Positions 44,475 through 56,732 are shown, counted from the stretch's first letter. The stretch is DNA of 64,000 nt from Ancalomicrobiaceae bacterium S20 (GCA_040269895.1 CP158568.1:3934001-3998000), one strand, 5' to 3'. Notes: a model not told the origin generated them from the letters alone. Numbers and translations: made by a program.

Positions 44475-45665
44475 ATGGACGCACTGACGCCCGCCACCGC
44501 CACGCCCGAGGCGCCCCCCCAGACCACGCTGGCGAACCCGGCCGGCACCGCCGTGCCGGTGACGCGGAAGCGCCGACTATCGCCGCTCAACGAGCGGCGC
44601 TGGCGCAACTTCAAGGCCAATAAGCGGGGCTACTGGTCGCTCTGGGTGTTCCTCACCCTGTTCATCCTGTCGCTGTTCTCCGAACTGATCTGCAACGATC
44701 GGCCGATCCTGATCTCCTACAAGGGCGAGTTGCTTTCGCCGATCCTGAAGGACTATCCGGAAGCGAAATTCGGCGGCTTCCTGCCGCAAACCCAGTATCG
44801 CGACCCGGTGATCCAGGACGAGATCGCGGCGAACGGCTGGATGCTGTGGCCGCCGATCCGGTACTCCTACAACACGCCCAACAATGAGATCCCGGATCCG
44901 GCACCTGCCAAGCCTTCATGGATGTACGACAAGGCCAAGCGCTGCGAGCGCTATACGAAGGGCGTCGACGATCCGAACTGCACGATCGGCAACTGGAACT
45001 GGCTCGGCACCGACGATCAGGCCCGCGACGTGGTCGCGCGGCTGATCTACGGCTTCCGGATCTCGGTGCTGTTCGGCCTCGTCCTGACGATCGTGTCGTC
45101 GTTCGTCGGCGTTGCTGCCGGCGCGGTGCAGGGCTTCTTCGGTGGCTGGACCGATCTGCTGTTCCAGCGCTTCATCGAGATCTGGAGTTCGCTGCCCCAC
45201 TTGTACCTGCTCCTGATCATCTCCTCGATGTTCGTGCCGAGTTTCTGGATCCTGCTCGGCATCCTGCTGCTGTTCTCCTGGGTCAGTCTCGTGGGCGTGG
45301 TGCGCGCGGAGTTCCTGCGTGCGCGGAACTTCGAATATGTGCGCGCCGCCCGCGCGCTCGGCGTCGGCAACTTCACCATCATGATCCGGCACCTGCTGCC
45401 GAATGCGATGGTCGCGACGCTGACCTTCATGCCGTTCATCCTGAACGGGTCGATCACGACGCTGACCTCGCTCGACTTCCTCGGCTTCGGCCTGCCGCCC
45501 GGCTCGCCGTCGCTCGGCGAGCTGCTGGCGCAGGGCAAGAACAACCTGCAGGCCCCCTGGCTCGGCCTGACCGGCTTCTTCCTGATCTCGCTGATGCTGT
45601 CGCTCTTGATCTTCGTCGGCGAGGCCGTCCGCGACGCCTTCGACCCGCGCAAGACCTTCGGGTGA
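44475..45665 (+). CDS. yejE: Peptide ABC transporter permease YejE
   Basis: Second permease, 396 residues. The N-terminal cytoplasmic part ends SPLNERRWRNFKANKRGYWSLW, followed by a first membrane segment, a long periplasmic loop (about residues 75-190, with the YejE-typical PQTQYRDPVI and WNWLGTDDQARD), and the five-segment transport domain with the EAA loop YVRAARALGVGNFTIMIRHLLPNA. Start ATG 44475 is 2 bp after yejB. The ATPase gene yejF follows only after a 0.77-kb gap that holds a toxin-antitoxin pair. Confidence 0.92.
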   Translation: MDALTPATATPEAPPQTTLANPAGTAVPVTRKRRLSPLNERRWRNFKANKRGYWSLWVFLTLFILSLFSELICNDRPILISYKGELLSPILKDYPEAKFGGFLPQTQYRDPVIQDEIAANGWMLWPPIRYSYNTPNNEIPDPAPAKPSWMYDKAKRCERYTKGVDDPNCTIGNWNWLGTDDQARDVVARLIYGFRISVLFGLVLTIVSSFVGVAAGAVQGFFGGWTDLLFQRFIEIWSSLPHLYLLLIISSMFVPSFWILLGILLLFSWVSLVGVVRAEFLRARNFEYVRAARALGVGNFTIMIRHLLPNAMVATLTFMPFILNGSITTLTSLDFLGFGLPPGSPSLGELLAQGKNNLQAPWLGLTGFFLISLMLSLLIFVGEAVRDAFDPRKTFG

Positions 45666-45699
45666 GCGCATGGTAGGATCGGGCCGAGGAGGCGCGGTG

Positions 45700-45981
45700 A
45701 TGAACAAGATCGTGCGCAGCACCATCGTCGCGGGCGAATTGCCGGAGCGGGTCCGGGGCGACATCGATCCGAGCCGGGAGGTGACCGTGGTTGTCACCGA
45801 GACCGAGGCGGCCGAGACGCCTGCGGCCGGCGAACGGTTGGATCTCTCCCGGCTCTTGCCGCCGGGCGAGCCGCGCGAGCCGGTGTTCACGCCCCACTTC
45901 GGTATCCGGCGCGACAACTTCGCCAATGCCGAAGAGGTCGTCGCCTGGATTCGCGCCGTCAGGGACGGGGAGCCGGACTGA
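45700..45981 (+). CDS. Putative antitoxin partner of the PIN-domain toxin
   Basis: Protein of 93 residues encoded directly before a PIN-domain gene, the usual place of an antitoxin. I see no AbrB, ribbon-helix-helix or Phd motif with certainty. It is acidic, opens MNKIVRSTIVAGELPERV and ends with an amphipathic EEVVAWIRAVRDGEPD that could wrap the toxin. GAGGAGG 7 bp before ATG 45700 supports the start. The gap to the toxin start is 3 bp. The antitoxin call rests on context only. Confidence 0.7.
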   Translation: MNKIVRSTIVAGELPERVRGDIDPSREVTVVVTETEAAETPAAGERLDLSRLLPPGEPREPVFTPHFGIRRDNFANAEEVVAWIRAVRDGEPD

Positions 45982-45984
45982 CCG

Positions 45985-46437
45985 ATGCGGAGGCCGCGGA
46001 TCTACGCCGACACCAACGTCTTCGTGGCGGCGATGGAAGCTGCGGACCGGGTGCGCGATCTCGCCCGGGAGGTCGTCGCTCTCCGGGACGCGGGACAGAT
46101 CGACGTGGTCACCAGCGAATTGACGCTCTCCGAACTTCTGGTCCACCCGATCAAGGTCGGCGACATCGTGCTGATCGACGCATATGAACAGCAGATCGCG
46201 AGCCTGGGGCCGGACCACGCGGTCCCCGTCACGATCGAGATTCTGCGCGACGCGGCCGCTCTGCGTGCACGCTCCGGCGGATTGAAGTTGCCCGATGCCG
46301 TCCACGTCGCGACGGCGCTTAGAGCCGGCTGCGACGCGGTCCTGTCCGAAGACTGCCGGCTCGGGCGTTACCACGGGATTCCCGTCCTCGGTCTCGAAGC
46401 GGATTCGTTGGCCGCCTTCTTCATCGGATATCGCTGA
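45985..46437 (+). CDS. PIN-domain ribonuclease, VapC-like toxin
   Basis: Protein of 150 residues with the PIN acidic site: Asp in IYADTNVFVAA, Glu in TSELTLSELL, Asp in KLPDAVHVATAL and Asp in VLSEDCRL. Such proteins are Mg-dependent endoribonucleases, mostly type II toxins that cut tRNA or rRNA. With the small gene 3 bp upstream it forms a toxin-antitoxin pair inserted between yejE and yejF. Its stop is one base before the yejF start, so it shares the transporter transcript. Confidence 0.88.
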   Translation: MRRPRIYADTNVFVAAMEAADRVRDLAREVVALRDAGQIDVVTSELTLSELLVHPIKVGDIVLIDAYEQQIASLGPDHAVPVTIEILRDAAALRARSGGLKLPDAVHVATALRAGCDAVLSEDCRLGRYHGIPVLGLEADSLAAFFIGYR

Positions 46438-46438
46438 C

Positions 46439-48070
<1,632 letters not shown>

Positions 48071-48181
48071 CGTCGCCCACGGCTCCGCGGCATCTGCCCG
48101 GCCGAGAAAGACACCGACCCGAGCTCGGCGCAGCCAGCGGCGGCGGACGATTTGTGTCGCAGGCTTCATTCCCGCGCGACA

Positions 48182-48217
48182 TTGCCGCCGCGACGATTTT
48201 TCATATCATAGTACTAT
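48182..48217 (+). promoter_or_regulatory. Promoter with palindromic operator for the GntR-type gene
   Basis: TTGCCG (48182-48187), 16 bp, TATCAT (48204-48209) form a plausible promoter in an AT-rich pocket. ATAGTACTAT (48208-48217) is a perfect 10-bp palindrome overlapping the -10, with the central GTAC often seen in FadR/GntR-type operators. Autorepression is inferred. Confidence 0.55.
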
Positions 48218-48318
48218 TCAGATCGCCTCCGACATGTCACAGTCGACCTGCGCTGGGCCGAGAGGGGCTCCGCGAAAGGGCGCGGACATTGCCGGGACCG
48301 CGCGGAGAGGAGCGACGC

Positions 48319-49128
48319 ATGACCGCGAGCAGCTACGGCGCCGGCCGCGGCCCGGCGAGCCGCCTCGCCCCGCCGCATGCGCTGTCGAGCCAGGCGCGGG
48401 TCGCCCGCGCGCTCGGCATCGAGATCCTGACCGGCACGCTGAAGCCCGGCGACATCGTGCCGAACGAGACCGAACTCATGACGCGCTTCGGCATTTCGCG
48501 CACGGTGCTGCGCGAAGTGATGAAGACGCTCGCCGCCAAGGGCATGGTGCAGCCGAAGACCCGGGTCGGCACCCGTGTGCTCGATCCCGAGCATTGGACC
48601 ATGTTCGATGCGGACGTCATCGCCTGGCGCATCGAACTCGGCATGGATGCCGGGTTCCTGAAAAGCCTGTTCGAGGTACGGCTGGCACTGGAGCCGGCCG
48701 CGGCCGCGCTGGCCGCCGAACGCCGCACCGATGCGGACGTGACCTTTCTGGAAGACTGCGTCTCGGACATGCGCCGGCCCGGCCATTCGCGCGAGAGCTA
48801 TGCGCTGATCGACAACGCCTTCCATCTGGCGGTGGCCTCGGCCTCCGGCAATCCGTTCATGCGCTCGATGGGCGCGGTGATCGAGGCGGCGCTGACCGCC
48901 TCGTTCACGCTTCACTCGCCCGTCGACGATCCCGAGCGGCAGCGCGCCACCGCCGATGCGCACGAGCGCATCGTCGATGCGATCCGCGAACACGATCCGC
49001 GCGGCGCGGAGGCGGCGATGCTCGCCGTCATCACCGAGGGCATGAACCGGCGCGCGCTCGACCCGCGGGCCAAGCAGACGACTCCCGACCCGACCGGCGC
49101 GACCCGAAGCCGGCCGAACCATCAATGA
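48319..49128 (+). CDS. GntR-family regulator, FadR (FCD) subgroup
   Basis: Protein of 269 residues. The N-terminal winged helix contains [42 protein letters not shown]. The C-terminal FCD domain has [33 protein letters not shown] with the metal-binding His, and a late [13 protein letters not shown]. Its gene overlaps or abuts the dehydratase gene, so it probably responds to a sugar acid and controls that gene. AGAGGAG about six bases before ATG 48319 sets the start. Confidence 0.9.
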   Translation: MTASSYGAGRGPASRLAPPHALSSQARVARALGIEILTGTLKPGDIVPNETELMTRFGISRTVLREVMKTLAAKGMVQPKTRVGTRVLDPEHWTMFDADVIAWRIELGMDAGFLKSLFEVRLALEPAAAALAAERRTDADVTFLEDCVSDMRRPGHSRESYALIDNAFHLAVASASGNPFMRSMGAVIEAALTASFTLHSPVDDPERQRATADAHERIVDAIREHDPRGAEAAMLAVITEGMNRRALDPRAKQTTPDPTGATRSRPNHQ

Positions 49129-49157
49129 AAGAAACGGAAGACACCGAGGAGAGAGAC

Positions 49158-50972
49158 ATGGCCGACGGTCACGGCAACGGTATCCCGGGCGAGAAGCGCC
49201 TGCGCTCGCGCGCCTGGTTCGACAATCCGGCGAACCCGGACATGACCGCGCTCTACCTGGAGCGCTATCTGAACTACGGTTTGACGCGCGAGGAGCTGCA
49301 ATCGGGCAAACCGATCATCGGCATCGCCCAGACCGGCTCGGACCTGTCGCCCTGCAACCGGCACCATCTCGTGCTCGCCGAGCGGCTGCGCGAGGGCATC
49401 CGCGAAGCCGGCGGCATCGCGATCGAGTTCCCGGTGCATCCGATCCAGGAGACCGGCAAGCGGCCGACCGCGTCGCTCGACCGCAACCTCGCCTATCTCG
49501 GCCTCGTCGAGGTGCTCTACGGCTACCCGCTCGACGGCGTCGTGCTCACGATCGGCTGCGACAAGACCACGCCGGCCTGCCTGATGGCGGCCGCGACCGT
49601 CAACATCCCGGCGATCGCGCTGTCGGTCGGGCCGATGCTGAACGGCTGGTACAAGGGCCAGCGCACCGGCTCGGGCACGATCGTCTGGAAGGCGCGCGAG
49701 ATGATGGCCGCCGGCGAGATCGACTACGCCGGCTTCGTCGATCTGGTCGCCTCCTCGGCGCCGTCGACCGGCTATTGCAACACGATGGGCACCGCGACGA
49801 CGATGAACTCGCTCGCCGAGGCGCTCGGCATGCAGCTGCCGGGTTCGGCAGCGATCCCGGCCCCCTATCGCGAGCGCCAGCAGATCGCCTATCTGACCGG
49901 CAAGCGCATCGTCGAGATGGTCGCCGAGGATCTGAAGCCCTCGGACATCCTGACCAAGGACGCCTTCATCAACGCGATCCGCGTCAACTCGGCGATCGGC
50001 GGCTCGACCAACGCGCCGATCCATCTCGCCGCGCTCGCCCGCCACATCGGCGTGCCGCTCGATATCCGCGAGTGGCAGGAGTACGGTCACGACATTCCGC
50101 TGCTCGTGAACCTGCAGCCGGCCGGCGAGTATCTCGGCGAGGACTACCATCACGCCGGCGGCGTGCCGGCGGTGGTCGCCCAGCTCATGAAGCAGGGGCT
50201 GATCCGCGAGAACGCGCTGACCGTCAACGGCAAGACCATGGGCGACAACTGCCGCGGCGCCACGATCGAGGACGAGAACGTCATCCGTCCGTTCGAGCGG
50301 CCGCTCAAGGAGAAGGCCGGCTTCCTCGTCCTGTCGGGCAACCTGTTCGACAACGCGATCATGAAGACCAGCGTGATCTCGCAGGAGTTCCGCGACCGCT
50401 ACCTGTCGAACCCGAACGATCCGGAGGCCTTCGAGGGCAAGGCGATCGTGTTCGACGGGCCGGAGGACTATCACCACCGCATCGATGACGAGAGCCTCGG
50501 CATCGACGAATACACGCTGCTGTTCATGCGCGGCACCGGTGCCATCGGCTATCCGGGCGGCGCGGAGGTCGTGAACATGCGGCCGCCGGCCTACCTGATC
50601 AAGCGCGGCATCCTCTCGCTGCCGTGCATCGGCGACGGCCGCCAGTCGGGCACCTCCGGATCGCCGTCGATCCTCAACGCCTCGCCGGAAGCCGCGGCGG
50701 GTGGCGGTCTCGCGCTCCTGAAGAGCGGCGATCGCGTGCGCATCGACCTCCGGAAGGGCACGGCCGACATCCTGATCTCCGACGAGGAGCTGGAAGCCCG
50801 CCGCGCCGCGCTCGGCGCCGACGGCGGCTATCACTTCCCCGGCTCGCAGACGCCGTGGCAGGAGATCCAGCGCGGCATCGTCGACCAGCTCGGCAACGGC
50901 ATGGTGCTGAAGCCGGCGGTCAAGTATCAGCGCGTCGCCGAAACCTACGGCGTGCCGCGCGACAACCACTGA
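49158..50972 (+). CDS. xylD: IlvD/Edd-family dehydratase, probable D-xylonate dehydratase
   Basis: Iron-sulphur dehydratase of 604 residues. The cluster cysteines are in [18 protein letters not shown] and GYCNTMGTA. The N-terminal [26 protein letters not shown] and many later stretches resemble, from memory, Caulobacter D-xylonate dehydratase XylD more than IlvD or L-arabinonate dehydratase. It would convert D-xylonate to 2-keto-3-deoxy-xylonate, with other aldonates possible. ATG 49158 with GAGGAG six bases upstream is preferred over ATG 49125, which overlaps the regulator stop. No other pentose pathway genes are adjacent. Confidence 0.85.
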   Translation: MADGHGNGIPGEKRLRSRAWFDNPANPDMTALYLERYLNYGLTREELQSGKPIIGIAQTGSDLSPCNRHHLVLAERLREGIREAGGIAIEFPVHPIQETGKRPTASLDRNLAYLGLVEVLYGYPLDGVVLTIGCDKTTPACLMAAATVNIPAIALSVGPMLNGWYKGQRTGSGTIVWKAREMMAAGEIDYAGFVDLVASSAPSTGYCNTMGTATTMNSLAEALGMQLPGSAAIPAPYRERQQIAYLTGKRIVEMVAEDLKPSDILTKDAFINAIRVNSAIGGSTNAPIHLAALARHIGVPLDIREWQEYGHDIPLLVNLQPAGEYLGEDYHHAGGVPAVVAQLMKQGLIRENALTVNGKTMGDNCRGATIEDENVIRPFERPLKEKAGFLVLSGNLFDNAIMKTSVISQEFRDRYLSNPNDPEAFEGKAIVFDGPEDYHHRIDDESLGIDEYTLLFMRGTGAIGYPGGAEVVNMRPPAYLIKRGILSLPCIGDGRQSGTSGSPSILNASPEAAAGGGLALLKSGDRVRIDLRKGTADILISDEELEARRAALGADGGYHFPGSQTPWQEIQRGIVDQLGNGMVLKPAVKYQRVAETYGVPRDNH

Positions 50973-51087
50973 CGGGTCGGTCCGGCCGGGACCTTGCGTT
51001 CCGGCCGGACCGAGCCGAGGTGGATCGTCGAGGCGGACCTTAGGGGGGGCCCTTAGGGACGGACGCGCCGCCCTTGCCTCTCGAATG

Positions 51088-51123
51088 AAAACGCCGGCCG
51101 TGGGGCTCCACGGCCGGCGTTTT
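51088..51123. terminator. Bidirectional terminator between xylD and truB
   Basis: A perfect 16-bp stem: 51088-51103 (AAAACGCCGGCCGTGG) pairs with 51108-51123, with a GGCT loop. A-run and T-run lie on opposite sides, so it can stop both the plus-strand xylD and the minus-strand truB transcripts. Confidence 0.93.
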
Positions 51124-51154
51124 TCATGTGTCGGGATTGGACGGCGGGTTTGCG

Positions 51155-52087
51155 TCAGACGCTCTCGCCGTCGAGCACGAAGACGCGCTTCGGCACGAAT
51201 TCGCCGCGGGCGACCTCGCCGAGCGCGACCAGTTCGCCGCCGCAGGTCGCATAGGCCGCAGCCGTGTCGAGCGGCGCGTCGCGGCCGCGCAGGATCACCG
51301 ACTGGCCGCGGCGCAGGCGCGCGGCGGCGTCGCGGTGCATCGGCACTTCCGGGATCTCGGCAAGACCGGCTTCCACCGGCGAGAGGTACTCGCGCACCGC
51401 GTCGCTGCCGCCATCCTCGAACGCGGCCTCGACCTCGGCGAGCGGCACCATCTCCGCCTCGCCGAAGGGGCCGACCAGCACGCGCCGGAGCGCGACGACA
51501 TGGCCGCGCGTGCCGAGACGGCGACCGATGTCGCGGGCGAGCGCCCGCACATAGGTGCCCTTGCCGCATTCGCAGTCGAACACGGCCGTGTCGGCGTCGG
51601 GCATGCCGACGAGGTCGAGCCGGTGCACCGCGATCGGCCGGGCCTCGAGCACGACCTCCTCGCCGTCGCGGGCGAGGTCGTAGGCGCGCTCGCCGTCGAT
51701 CTTGATCGCCGAGTATTTTGGCGGCACCTGCATGATCTCGCCCATGAACTCCGGCAGGATCGCGAGCACGTCGGCTTCGGTCGGGCGACCCGGCGCCTCG
51801 GCGAGGATGCGGCCCTCGGCGTCGTCGGTGTCGGTCTCGACGCCCCAGCGGACGTTGAAGCGGTAGATCTTCCGCCCGTCCATGACGAAGGGCACGGTCT
51901 TGGTCGCCTCGCCGAAGGCGATCGGCAGTAGGCCGCTCGCCAGCGGATCGAGCGTGCCGGCATGGCCGCACTTGTTGGCGTGGAACAGCCGCTTGAGCCG
52001 GCCGACCGCCTGCGTGGAAGTCACGCCGACGGGCTTGTCCAGCACCAGCCAGCCGTTGATGTCGTCAAATCGCTTCTTCCGGGCCAC
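51155..52087 (-). CDS. truB: tRNA pseudouridine(55) synthase
   Basis: Makes pseudouridine 55 in the T-loop of tRNAs. It has 310 residues. GHAGTLDPLASG carries the catalytic Asp, KPVGVTS is near the N-terminus, and YVRALARDIGRRLG is the conserved late motif; a PUA-like C-terminus follows. The start is GTG 52087. It is the last gene of the rimP-truB operon; rpsO, which usually follows, is located on the other strand about 10 kb away. Confidence 0.95.
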   Translation of the reverse strand: MARKKRFDDINGWLVLDKPVGVTSTQAVGRLKRLFHANKCGHAGTLDPLASGLLPIAFGEATKTVPFVMDGRKIYRFNVRWGVETDTDDAEGRILAEAPGRPTEADVLAILPEFMGEIMQVPPKYSAIKIDGERAYDLARDGEEVVLEARPIAVHRLDLVGMPDADTAVFDCECGKGTYVRALARDIGRRLGTRGHVVALRRVLVGPFGEAEMVPLAEVEAAFEDGGSDAVREYLSPVEAGLAEIPEVPMHRDAAARLRRGQSVILRGRDAPLDTAAAYATCGGELVALGEVARGEFVPKRVFVLDGESV

Positions 52088-52135
52088 GGGGGCTATCCTT
52101 CATTCGGTCTCGTCCGCCGCGGGACGGAAATGGCT

Positions 52136-52188
52136 GTCCTGGCCGCGCCGGGCGCGCAGGACTCTTGGGATGACGCAACAGCGCGTCA
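52136..52188 (-). other. Two hairpins in the rbfA-truB gap
   Basis: GTCCTG (52136-52141)/CAGGAC (52157-52162), extended by CGCGC/GCGCG, and TGACGC (52171-52176)/GCGTCA (52183-52188) lie in the 160-bp gap. No T-tract follows on the minus strand. They may be RNA-processing sites in the operon mRNA. Confidence 0.45.
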
Positions 52189-52247
52189 CATCTGGACAAC
52201 GGGTGAGGATCCCGCAGCGCGCGACCCGCGCCTGTGGTCGCTTCTGC

Positions 52248-52655
52248 TCACGCCTCGTCCGACCCGTCCGCGACATGCTTGCGGATCTCGGGATCGCGCA
52301 GCATGGCATTGACGCGGTCGTCGTCCTCGTAGCGGGTATCGAGCCGGAAATGGATGTCGGCGGCGAACTTGATGTTCACCCGCCGCGCCACCTGGCCGCG
52401 CAGCCACTTGCGGTTCCGCTCGAGCGCCGCCATGGCCCGCTTGGTCTCGCGGCCGCCGAGCGGCATCACCAGAACGGTCGCCTGACGCAGGTCGGGCGAC
52501 ACGCGCACCTCCGGCACGGTGATGATCAGCCCGTCGAGATCGGGATCGTTGACCTCGTGGCGGGAGAAGATCTCAGAGAGAGCATGGCGGATCAGCTCGC
52601 CGACGCGGAGCTGGCGCTGCGAGGGCCCTGCGGCCCCCTGATCGAATCGAGACAT
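52248..52655 (-). CDS. rbfA: 30S ribosome-binding factor A
   Basis: Cold-shock-linked assembly factor with a KH-like fold that binds the 16S 5' helix. It has 135 residues. RQLRVGELIRHALSEIF opens the fold, and VSPDLRQATVLVMPLGG and KFAADIHFRLDTRYED are family segments. It starts at ATG 52655, about 200 bp after infB; that gap has no recognisable gene. Confidence 0.95.
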   Translation of the reverse strand: MSRFDQGAAGPSQRQLRVGELIRHALSEIFSRHEVNDPDLDGLIITVPEVRVSPDLRQATVLVMPLGGRETKRAMAALERNRKWLRGQVARRVNIKFAADIHFRLDTRYEDDDRVNAMLRDPEIRKHVADGSDEA

Positions 52656-52854
52656 GGTTCAGAACTCCTGCCGCGCAGCCGGGGATCGGACCCGGATGCG
52701 GGGAACGGTCGAAGCGGCGGCGAGGATCGCCGTCGTGATGGGATGCGGCCAAGCGCGCCGCATGCGGTCGGACGCGGCGAAGAGCGCCGCAGTTCTCAGA
52801 TGCGACGGCCGGGCGCGCGGGAAGCGGCCCGGCCGATCCTGTTCGGAGCGTGGC

Positions 52855-55800
52855 TCAGAGCGAGCGCGCGATGGACTCGACGCGGTAGCACTCGATGACG
52901 TCGCCGGCGCGCATGTCCTGATAGTTCTCGAAGGCCATGCCGCATTCCTGGCCGACCACGACTTCCTTGGCGTCGTCCTTGAAGCGCTTGAGCTGCGAGA
53001 GCTTGCCTTCGTGGATGACCACGTTGTCGCGGATGAGGCGGACGTTGGCACCGCGCTCGACCGTACCGTCGGTGACCAGACAGCCGGCGACCTTGCCGAC
53101 CTTGGAGACGTTGAAGATCTCCTTGATCCGCGCGTTGCCGAGCATGGTCTCGCGCACTTCCGGCGCCAGCAGGCCCGACATCGCCGACTTAACGTCATCC
53201 ACGAGGTCGTAGATGATGTTGTAGTAGCGGATCTCGATGCCTTCACGCTCGGCCGACTCGCGCGCTTCCTTGGAGGCGCGCACGTTGAAGCCGATGATCG
53301 CCGCGTTGGACGCGCTCGCGAGCGAGACGTCCGACTCGGTGATGCCGCCGACGCCGCCGTGGATGACACGGGCGCGGACTTCGTCGTTGCCGAGCTTCTC
53401 CAGCGCGCCGATGATCGCCTCGAGCGAGCCCTGCACGTCGGCCTTGACGACCAGGACGAACTCCTTGCGGCCGGCGTCCTTGAGCTGGCTCATCATTTCC
53501 GCGAGCGAACCGCGCGCGCCGGCGCCGCGCGCCTGCATCTTCTCGCGCTTCATGCGGGCACGATAGTCGGCGACCTCACGGGCACGGGCTTCGTTCTCGA
53601 CCACGGCGAAGCGGTCGCCCGCCTCCGGGGTCTCCTGATAGCCGAGCACCTCGACCGGCATGGACGGACCGGCGTCCTTGACCTGGCGGCCATGGTCGTC
53701 GAGCAGCGCACGCACCTTGCCCCACGCCGCGCCGGCGACCAGGATGTCGCCGACCTTGAGCGTGCCGCGCTGGACCAGCACGGTCGCGACCGGGCCACGG
53801 CCCTTGTCGAGCTTGGCTTCGATGACGGTGCCTTCGGCCGAGCGGTTCGGGTTGGCGCGCAGCTCCTGGACTTCGGCCTGCAGCAGGATGGTCTCGAGCA
53901 GCTTGTCGAGACCGGTCCGCTCCTTGGCCGAGACCTCGACCTCGAGCACGTCGCCGCCCATCGATTCCACCACGATCTCGTGCTGGAGCAGATCGGTGCG
54001 TACGCGCTGCGGGTTGGCGTCCGGCTTGTCGATCTTGTTGATCGCCACGATGATCGGCACGCCCGCGGCGCGGGTGTGGTTGATCGCCTCGATCGTCGTC
54101 GGCATGACGCCGTCGTCGGCCGCCACGACCAGGATCACGATGTCGGTCGCCTTGGCGCCACGCGAACGCATCGCCGTGAAGGCCTCGTGGCCCGGGGTGT
54201 CGATGAAGGTGATCTTCGACCCGTGGATCTCGACCTGATAGGCGCCGATGTGCTGGGTGATGCCGCCGGCTTCGCCCGCGGCCACCTTGGTCGAGCGGAT
54301 CGCGTCGAGCAGCGACGTCTTGCCGTGGTCGACGTGGCCCATGATGGTCACGACCGGCGGACGCGGCAGACGGGTCTCGTCGGTATCCGGCGCGGAGAAC
54401 AGGCCCTCCTCGACGTCCGAAGCGGCGACGCGCTTCACCGTGTGGCCCATCTCCTCGGCGAGGAGCTGCGCCATGTCGGCGTCGATCACGTCGTTGATCT
54501 TCAGCATCTGCCCCTGACGCATCAGGAGCTTGATGACGTCGACCGCACGTTCCGACATGCGGTTGGCCAGTTCCTGGATGGTGATCGTCTCGGGGATGAC
54601 CACCTCGCGCATGATCTTCTCACGCGGCTCGTTGGAATGCATGCGCCGCTGCTGGCGCTGCTGGCGCCGGCGGAAGGCGGCGACCGAACGACCGCGCTCC
54701 TCCTCGTCCTCGCCGGCCTGGGCGGTGACGACGGTGAGCTTGCCGCGGGGCTTCTCGGCCTCCTTGGTGCGGGTCGGCTTCGGCGCGGGCACGGCCGGCT
54801 TCTTGATCGCGGCGGCCGGACGCAGCGTCGGACGGCGCTCGCCGTCGTCCTCCTCGTCCGTCTCGACACGACCCGGCATCGCCGGCTTGGACGCCAGCGG
54901 GGTCAGCGGCTTGGCACCCGGAGCGCCCGGCACGCCACGCGGCGGCGGCGGCGGGTTGCCGCCGGCCGGACGCGCAGCCGGGGCGCCGCCCTCGGCCTCG
55001 AGCCGGCGCGCGGCTTCCTGTTCGGTGCGGCGGCGGAATTCGTCCTCCGCCTTCTTGCGGGCCTCTTCCTCGACCTTGCGGCGCTCGGCCTCCTCACGCT
55101 CGCGCTTGAGGCGGGCATCCTCCTCGGCGCGGCGACGGGCTTCCTCTTCCTGGCGCTTGCGATCGTCGGCCTCGCGGACGCGGGCGTCGGCGAGCGCACG
55201 CTCACGGGCGGCACGCTCGTCGGCCGACAGGGCCTGGAGCACCACGCCGGTGCGCGGCGCCGAGGGACGCTGCTGCTGCGGCTGGCCGGGGCGGCCCGAG
55301 GGCGCCGGACCACGGCCGGCCGGCTGGCCGGTCGGACGCGCGGGCGGAGCCGCCGGGGCGACGCGGACGCTCGGCGCACCGGGCGTTGCGGGGCGCGCAG
55401 CCGGAGCCGCGGCCACGGTCGGGCGCGGCTGCGGAGCTGCGGCGGCCACCGGGGCAGGGGCCGGAGCCTCGGTCGGGGCGGGAGCGGCAGCGACGGGCGC
55501 CGGAGCCGGTTCGGGCGCCTCGACCACGGGGGCCGGAGCGACCGCCACCGGTTCCGGAGCCGGCGTCGCGACGGGCGCGGGTGCCGGGGCGGCGACCGGG
55601 GCCGGGGCCTCGGCAACCGGGGCGGCGGGCTGCAGCACGCGCGGCGCGGCCGGCGCGGGAGCGGCCGGAGCCGGGGTCTCGCGCGCTTCCGGCGCCGGGG
55701 TCTCGCCGGGCTTCAGGATCGGTCGCTTCTTCTTCGTCTCGACGAGCACGGCCTTCGACCGGCCGTGACTGAAGCTCTGGCGAACCACGTTGGTGTCCGC

Positions 55801-55875
55801 CTTCGGCTTCAGCGTCAGCGTCTTCTTGACGTCGACGTGCAGGGTCTTGTCGCCGGTGCTCTTCGTATCGCTCAT
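52855..55875 (-). CDS. infB: Translation initiation factor IF-2
   Basis: GTPase that places initiator fMet-tRNA on the 30S subunit. The protein is long, 1006 residues, because of an N-terminal half rich in Ala, Pro, Lys and Glu (about residues 60-400), with an Arg/Glu-rich coiled segment near 190-270. The GTPase core has [22 protein letters not shown] and AINKIDKP; domains II-IV follow, ending [18 protein letters not shown]. Start ATG 55875 gives [14 protein letters not shown], as in relatives. Confidence 0.96.
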   Translation of the reverse strand: MSDTKSTGDKTLHVDVKKTLTLKPKADTNVVRQSFSHGRSKAVLVETKKKRPILKPGETPAPEARETPAPAAPAPAAPRVLQPAAPVAEAPAPVAAPAPAPVATPAPEPVAVAPAPVVEAPEPAPAPVAAAPAPTEAPAPAPVAAAAPQPRPTVAAAPAARPATPGAPSVRVAPAAPPARPTGQPAGRGPAPSGRPGQPQQQRPSAPRTGVVLQALSADERAARERALADARVREADDRKRQEEEARRRAEEDARLKREREEAERRKVEEEARKKAEDEFRRRTEQEAARRLEAEGGAPAARPAGGNPPPPPRGVPGAPGAKPLTPLASKPAMPGRVETDEEDDGERRPTLRPAAAIKKPAVPAPKPTRTKEAEKPRGKLTVVTAQAGEDEEERGRSVAAFRRRQQRQQRRMHSNEPREKIMREVVIPETITIQELANRMSERAVDVIKLLMRQGQMLKINDVIDADMAQLLAEEMGHTVKRVAASDVEEGLFSAPDTDETRLPRPPVVTIMGHVDHGKTSLLDAIRSTKVAAGEAGGITQHIGAYQVEIHGSKITFIDTPGHEAFTAMRSRGAKATDIVILVVAADDGVMPTTIEAINHTRAAGVPIIVAINKIDKPDANPQRVRTDLLQHEIVVESMGGDVLEVEVSAKERTGLDKLLETILLQAEVQELRANPNRSAEGTVIEAKLDKGRGPVATVLVQRGTLKVGDILVAGAAWGKVRALLDDHGRQVKDAGPSMPVEVLGYQETPEAGDRFAVVENEARAREVADYRARMKREKMQARGAGARGSLAEMMSQLKDAGRKEFVLVVKADVQGSLEAIIGALEKLGNDEVRARVIHGGVGGITESDVSLASASNAAIIGFNVRASKEARESAEREGIEIRYYNIIYDLVDDVKSAMSGLLAPEVRETMLGNARIKEIFNVSKVGKVAGCLVTDGTVERGANVRLIRDNVVIHEGKLSQLKRFKDDAKEVVVGQECGMAFENYQDMRAGDVIECYRVESIARSL

Positions 55876-55996
55876 GAGCCTGGTCTATCCTCGCGGGCGT
55901 CTCGGCCCGCAGTCGCCACAGGGTTCCGTTGAACCTCGTCGCGCTTCTGTCATACGCCCGAGCAGTGCCCGATCCGATCGGAGCGGGAAACTGCTC

Positions 55997-56695
55997 TCAC
56001 TCTTCTTCGTTCACAAGCCCTTCCGTGCCGGGATTCTGCATCCCGACCGGGTCGGACCCGGGTTCGTCGCCGTCTCTGTCCGTCACCGTTGCGGGAACGC
56101 CACCCCGGTAACGTCGGAGCAGATCGACCCGCTCCAGAAAACTCTTGCTCGCCTGCCCAGAGAGCAGGGCGGCATGTACCACATTTTCGCGCCCCAGCGC
56201 CAAATCCAATTGGCCGCTGGTGAAGCAACGCAGGACCGGTATACCGGCCGCGCTCGCCCCACGACGCCGGAGCGCCGCCGCGATCTTCTCGACCCCGTCG
56301 TCGCCCGCCTCGGCCGCGTGGATCAGGCCGAGTGCCTGACCCTTGCCGACCGTGGCCTCGACCTTGGCGAAGCCCGTGACCACCTGGCCCGCCTTGCGCG
56401 CGAGCCCCAGATTGCCGAGTGCCGCCTCGGTCAGCAGCCGATCGACCAGGTCGACCAGCGCCGCATCCGCTTTGGCCTCCTCGCCGAAGCCGCGGCCGAA
56501 CAGCCGCTTCTTCACCGCGGTGGCCAGCACGTCCCGCGACGCACCGACCCAGACCCCCCGACCCGGCAGGGTCCGCTTCAGATCCGGCACTACGGCCCCG
56601 TCGGGGCCGAGCACGAACCGGATCATCTCCCCGACCGGCTTCACCTCGCGTGTGACGAGGCACATCCGCTCGAGCGGTTCGTTCTTGCGCGGCAC
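55997..56695 (-). CDS. YlxR-type RNA-binding protein with L7Ae-like domain
   Basis: Protein of 232 residues combining an N-terminal YlxR/DUF448 domain (ERMCLVTREVK, PGRGVWVGASRDVL) and an L7Ae/L30e-like domain (LGLARKAGQVVTGFAKVEA, LGLIHAAEAG). This two-domain form is common in alphaproteobacteria. It sits between nusA and infB, the standard position, and probably binds structured RNA. The start is GTG 56695. The C-terminal 45 residues are charged and not conserved. Confidence 0.9.
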   Translation of the reverse strand: MPRKNEPLERMCLVTREVKPVGEMIRFVLGPDGAVVPDLKRTLPGRGVWVGASRDVLATAVKKRLFGRGFGEEAKADAALVDLVDRLLTEAALGNLGLARKAGQVVTGFAKVEATVGKGQALGLIHAAEAGDDGVEKIAAALRRRGASAAGIPVLRCFTSGQLDLALGRENVVHAALLSGQASKSFLERVDLLRRYRGGVPATVTDRDGDEPGSDPVGMQNPGTEGLVNEEE

Positions 56696-56732
56696 CGGCC
56701 GATCCTCAATTCACCCCGAAGACCGACGGCGT

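Noticed and set aside
52654-55932. A 1,092-codon open frame on the plus strand opposite infB
   Set aside because: It is the antisense shadow of IF-2, with low-complexity composition and no start signal or motif.
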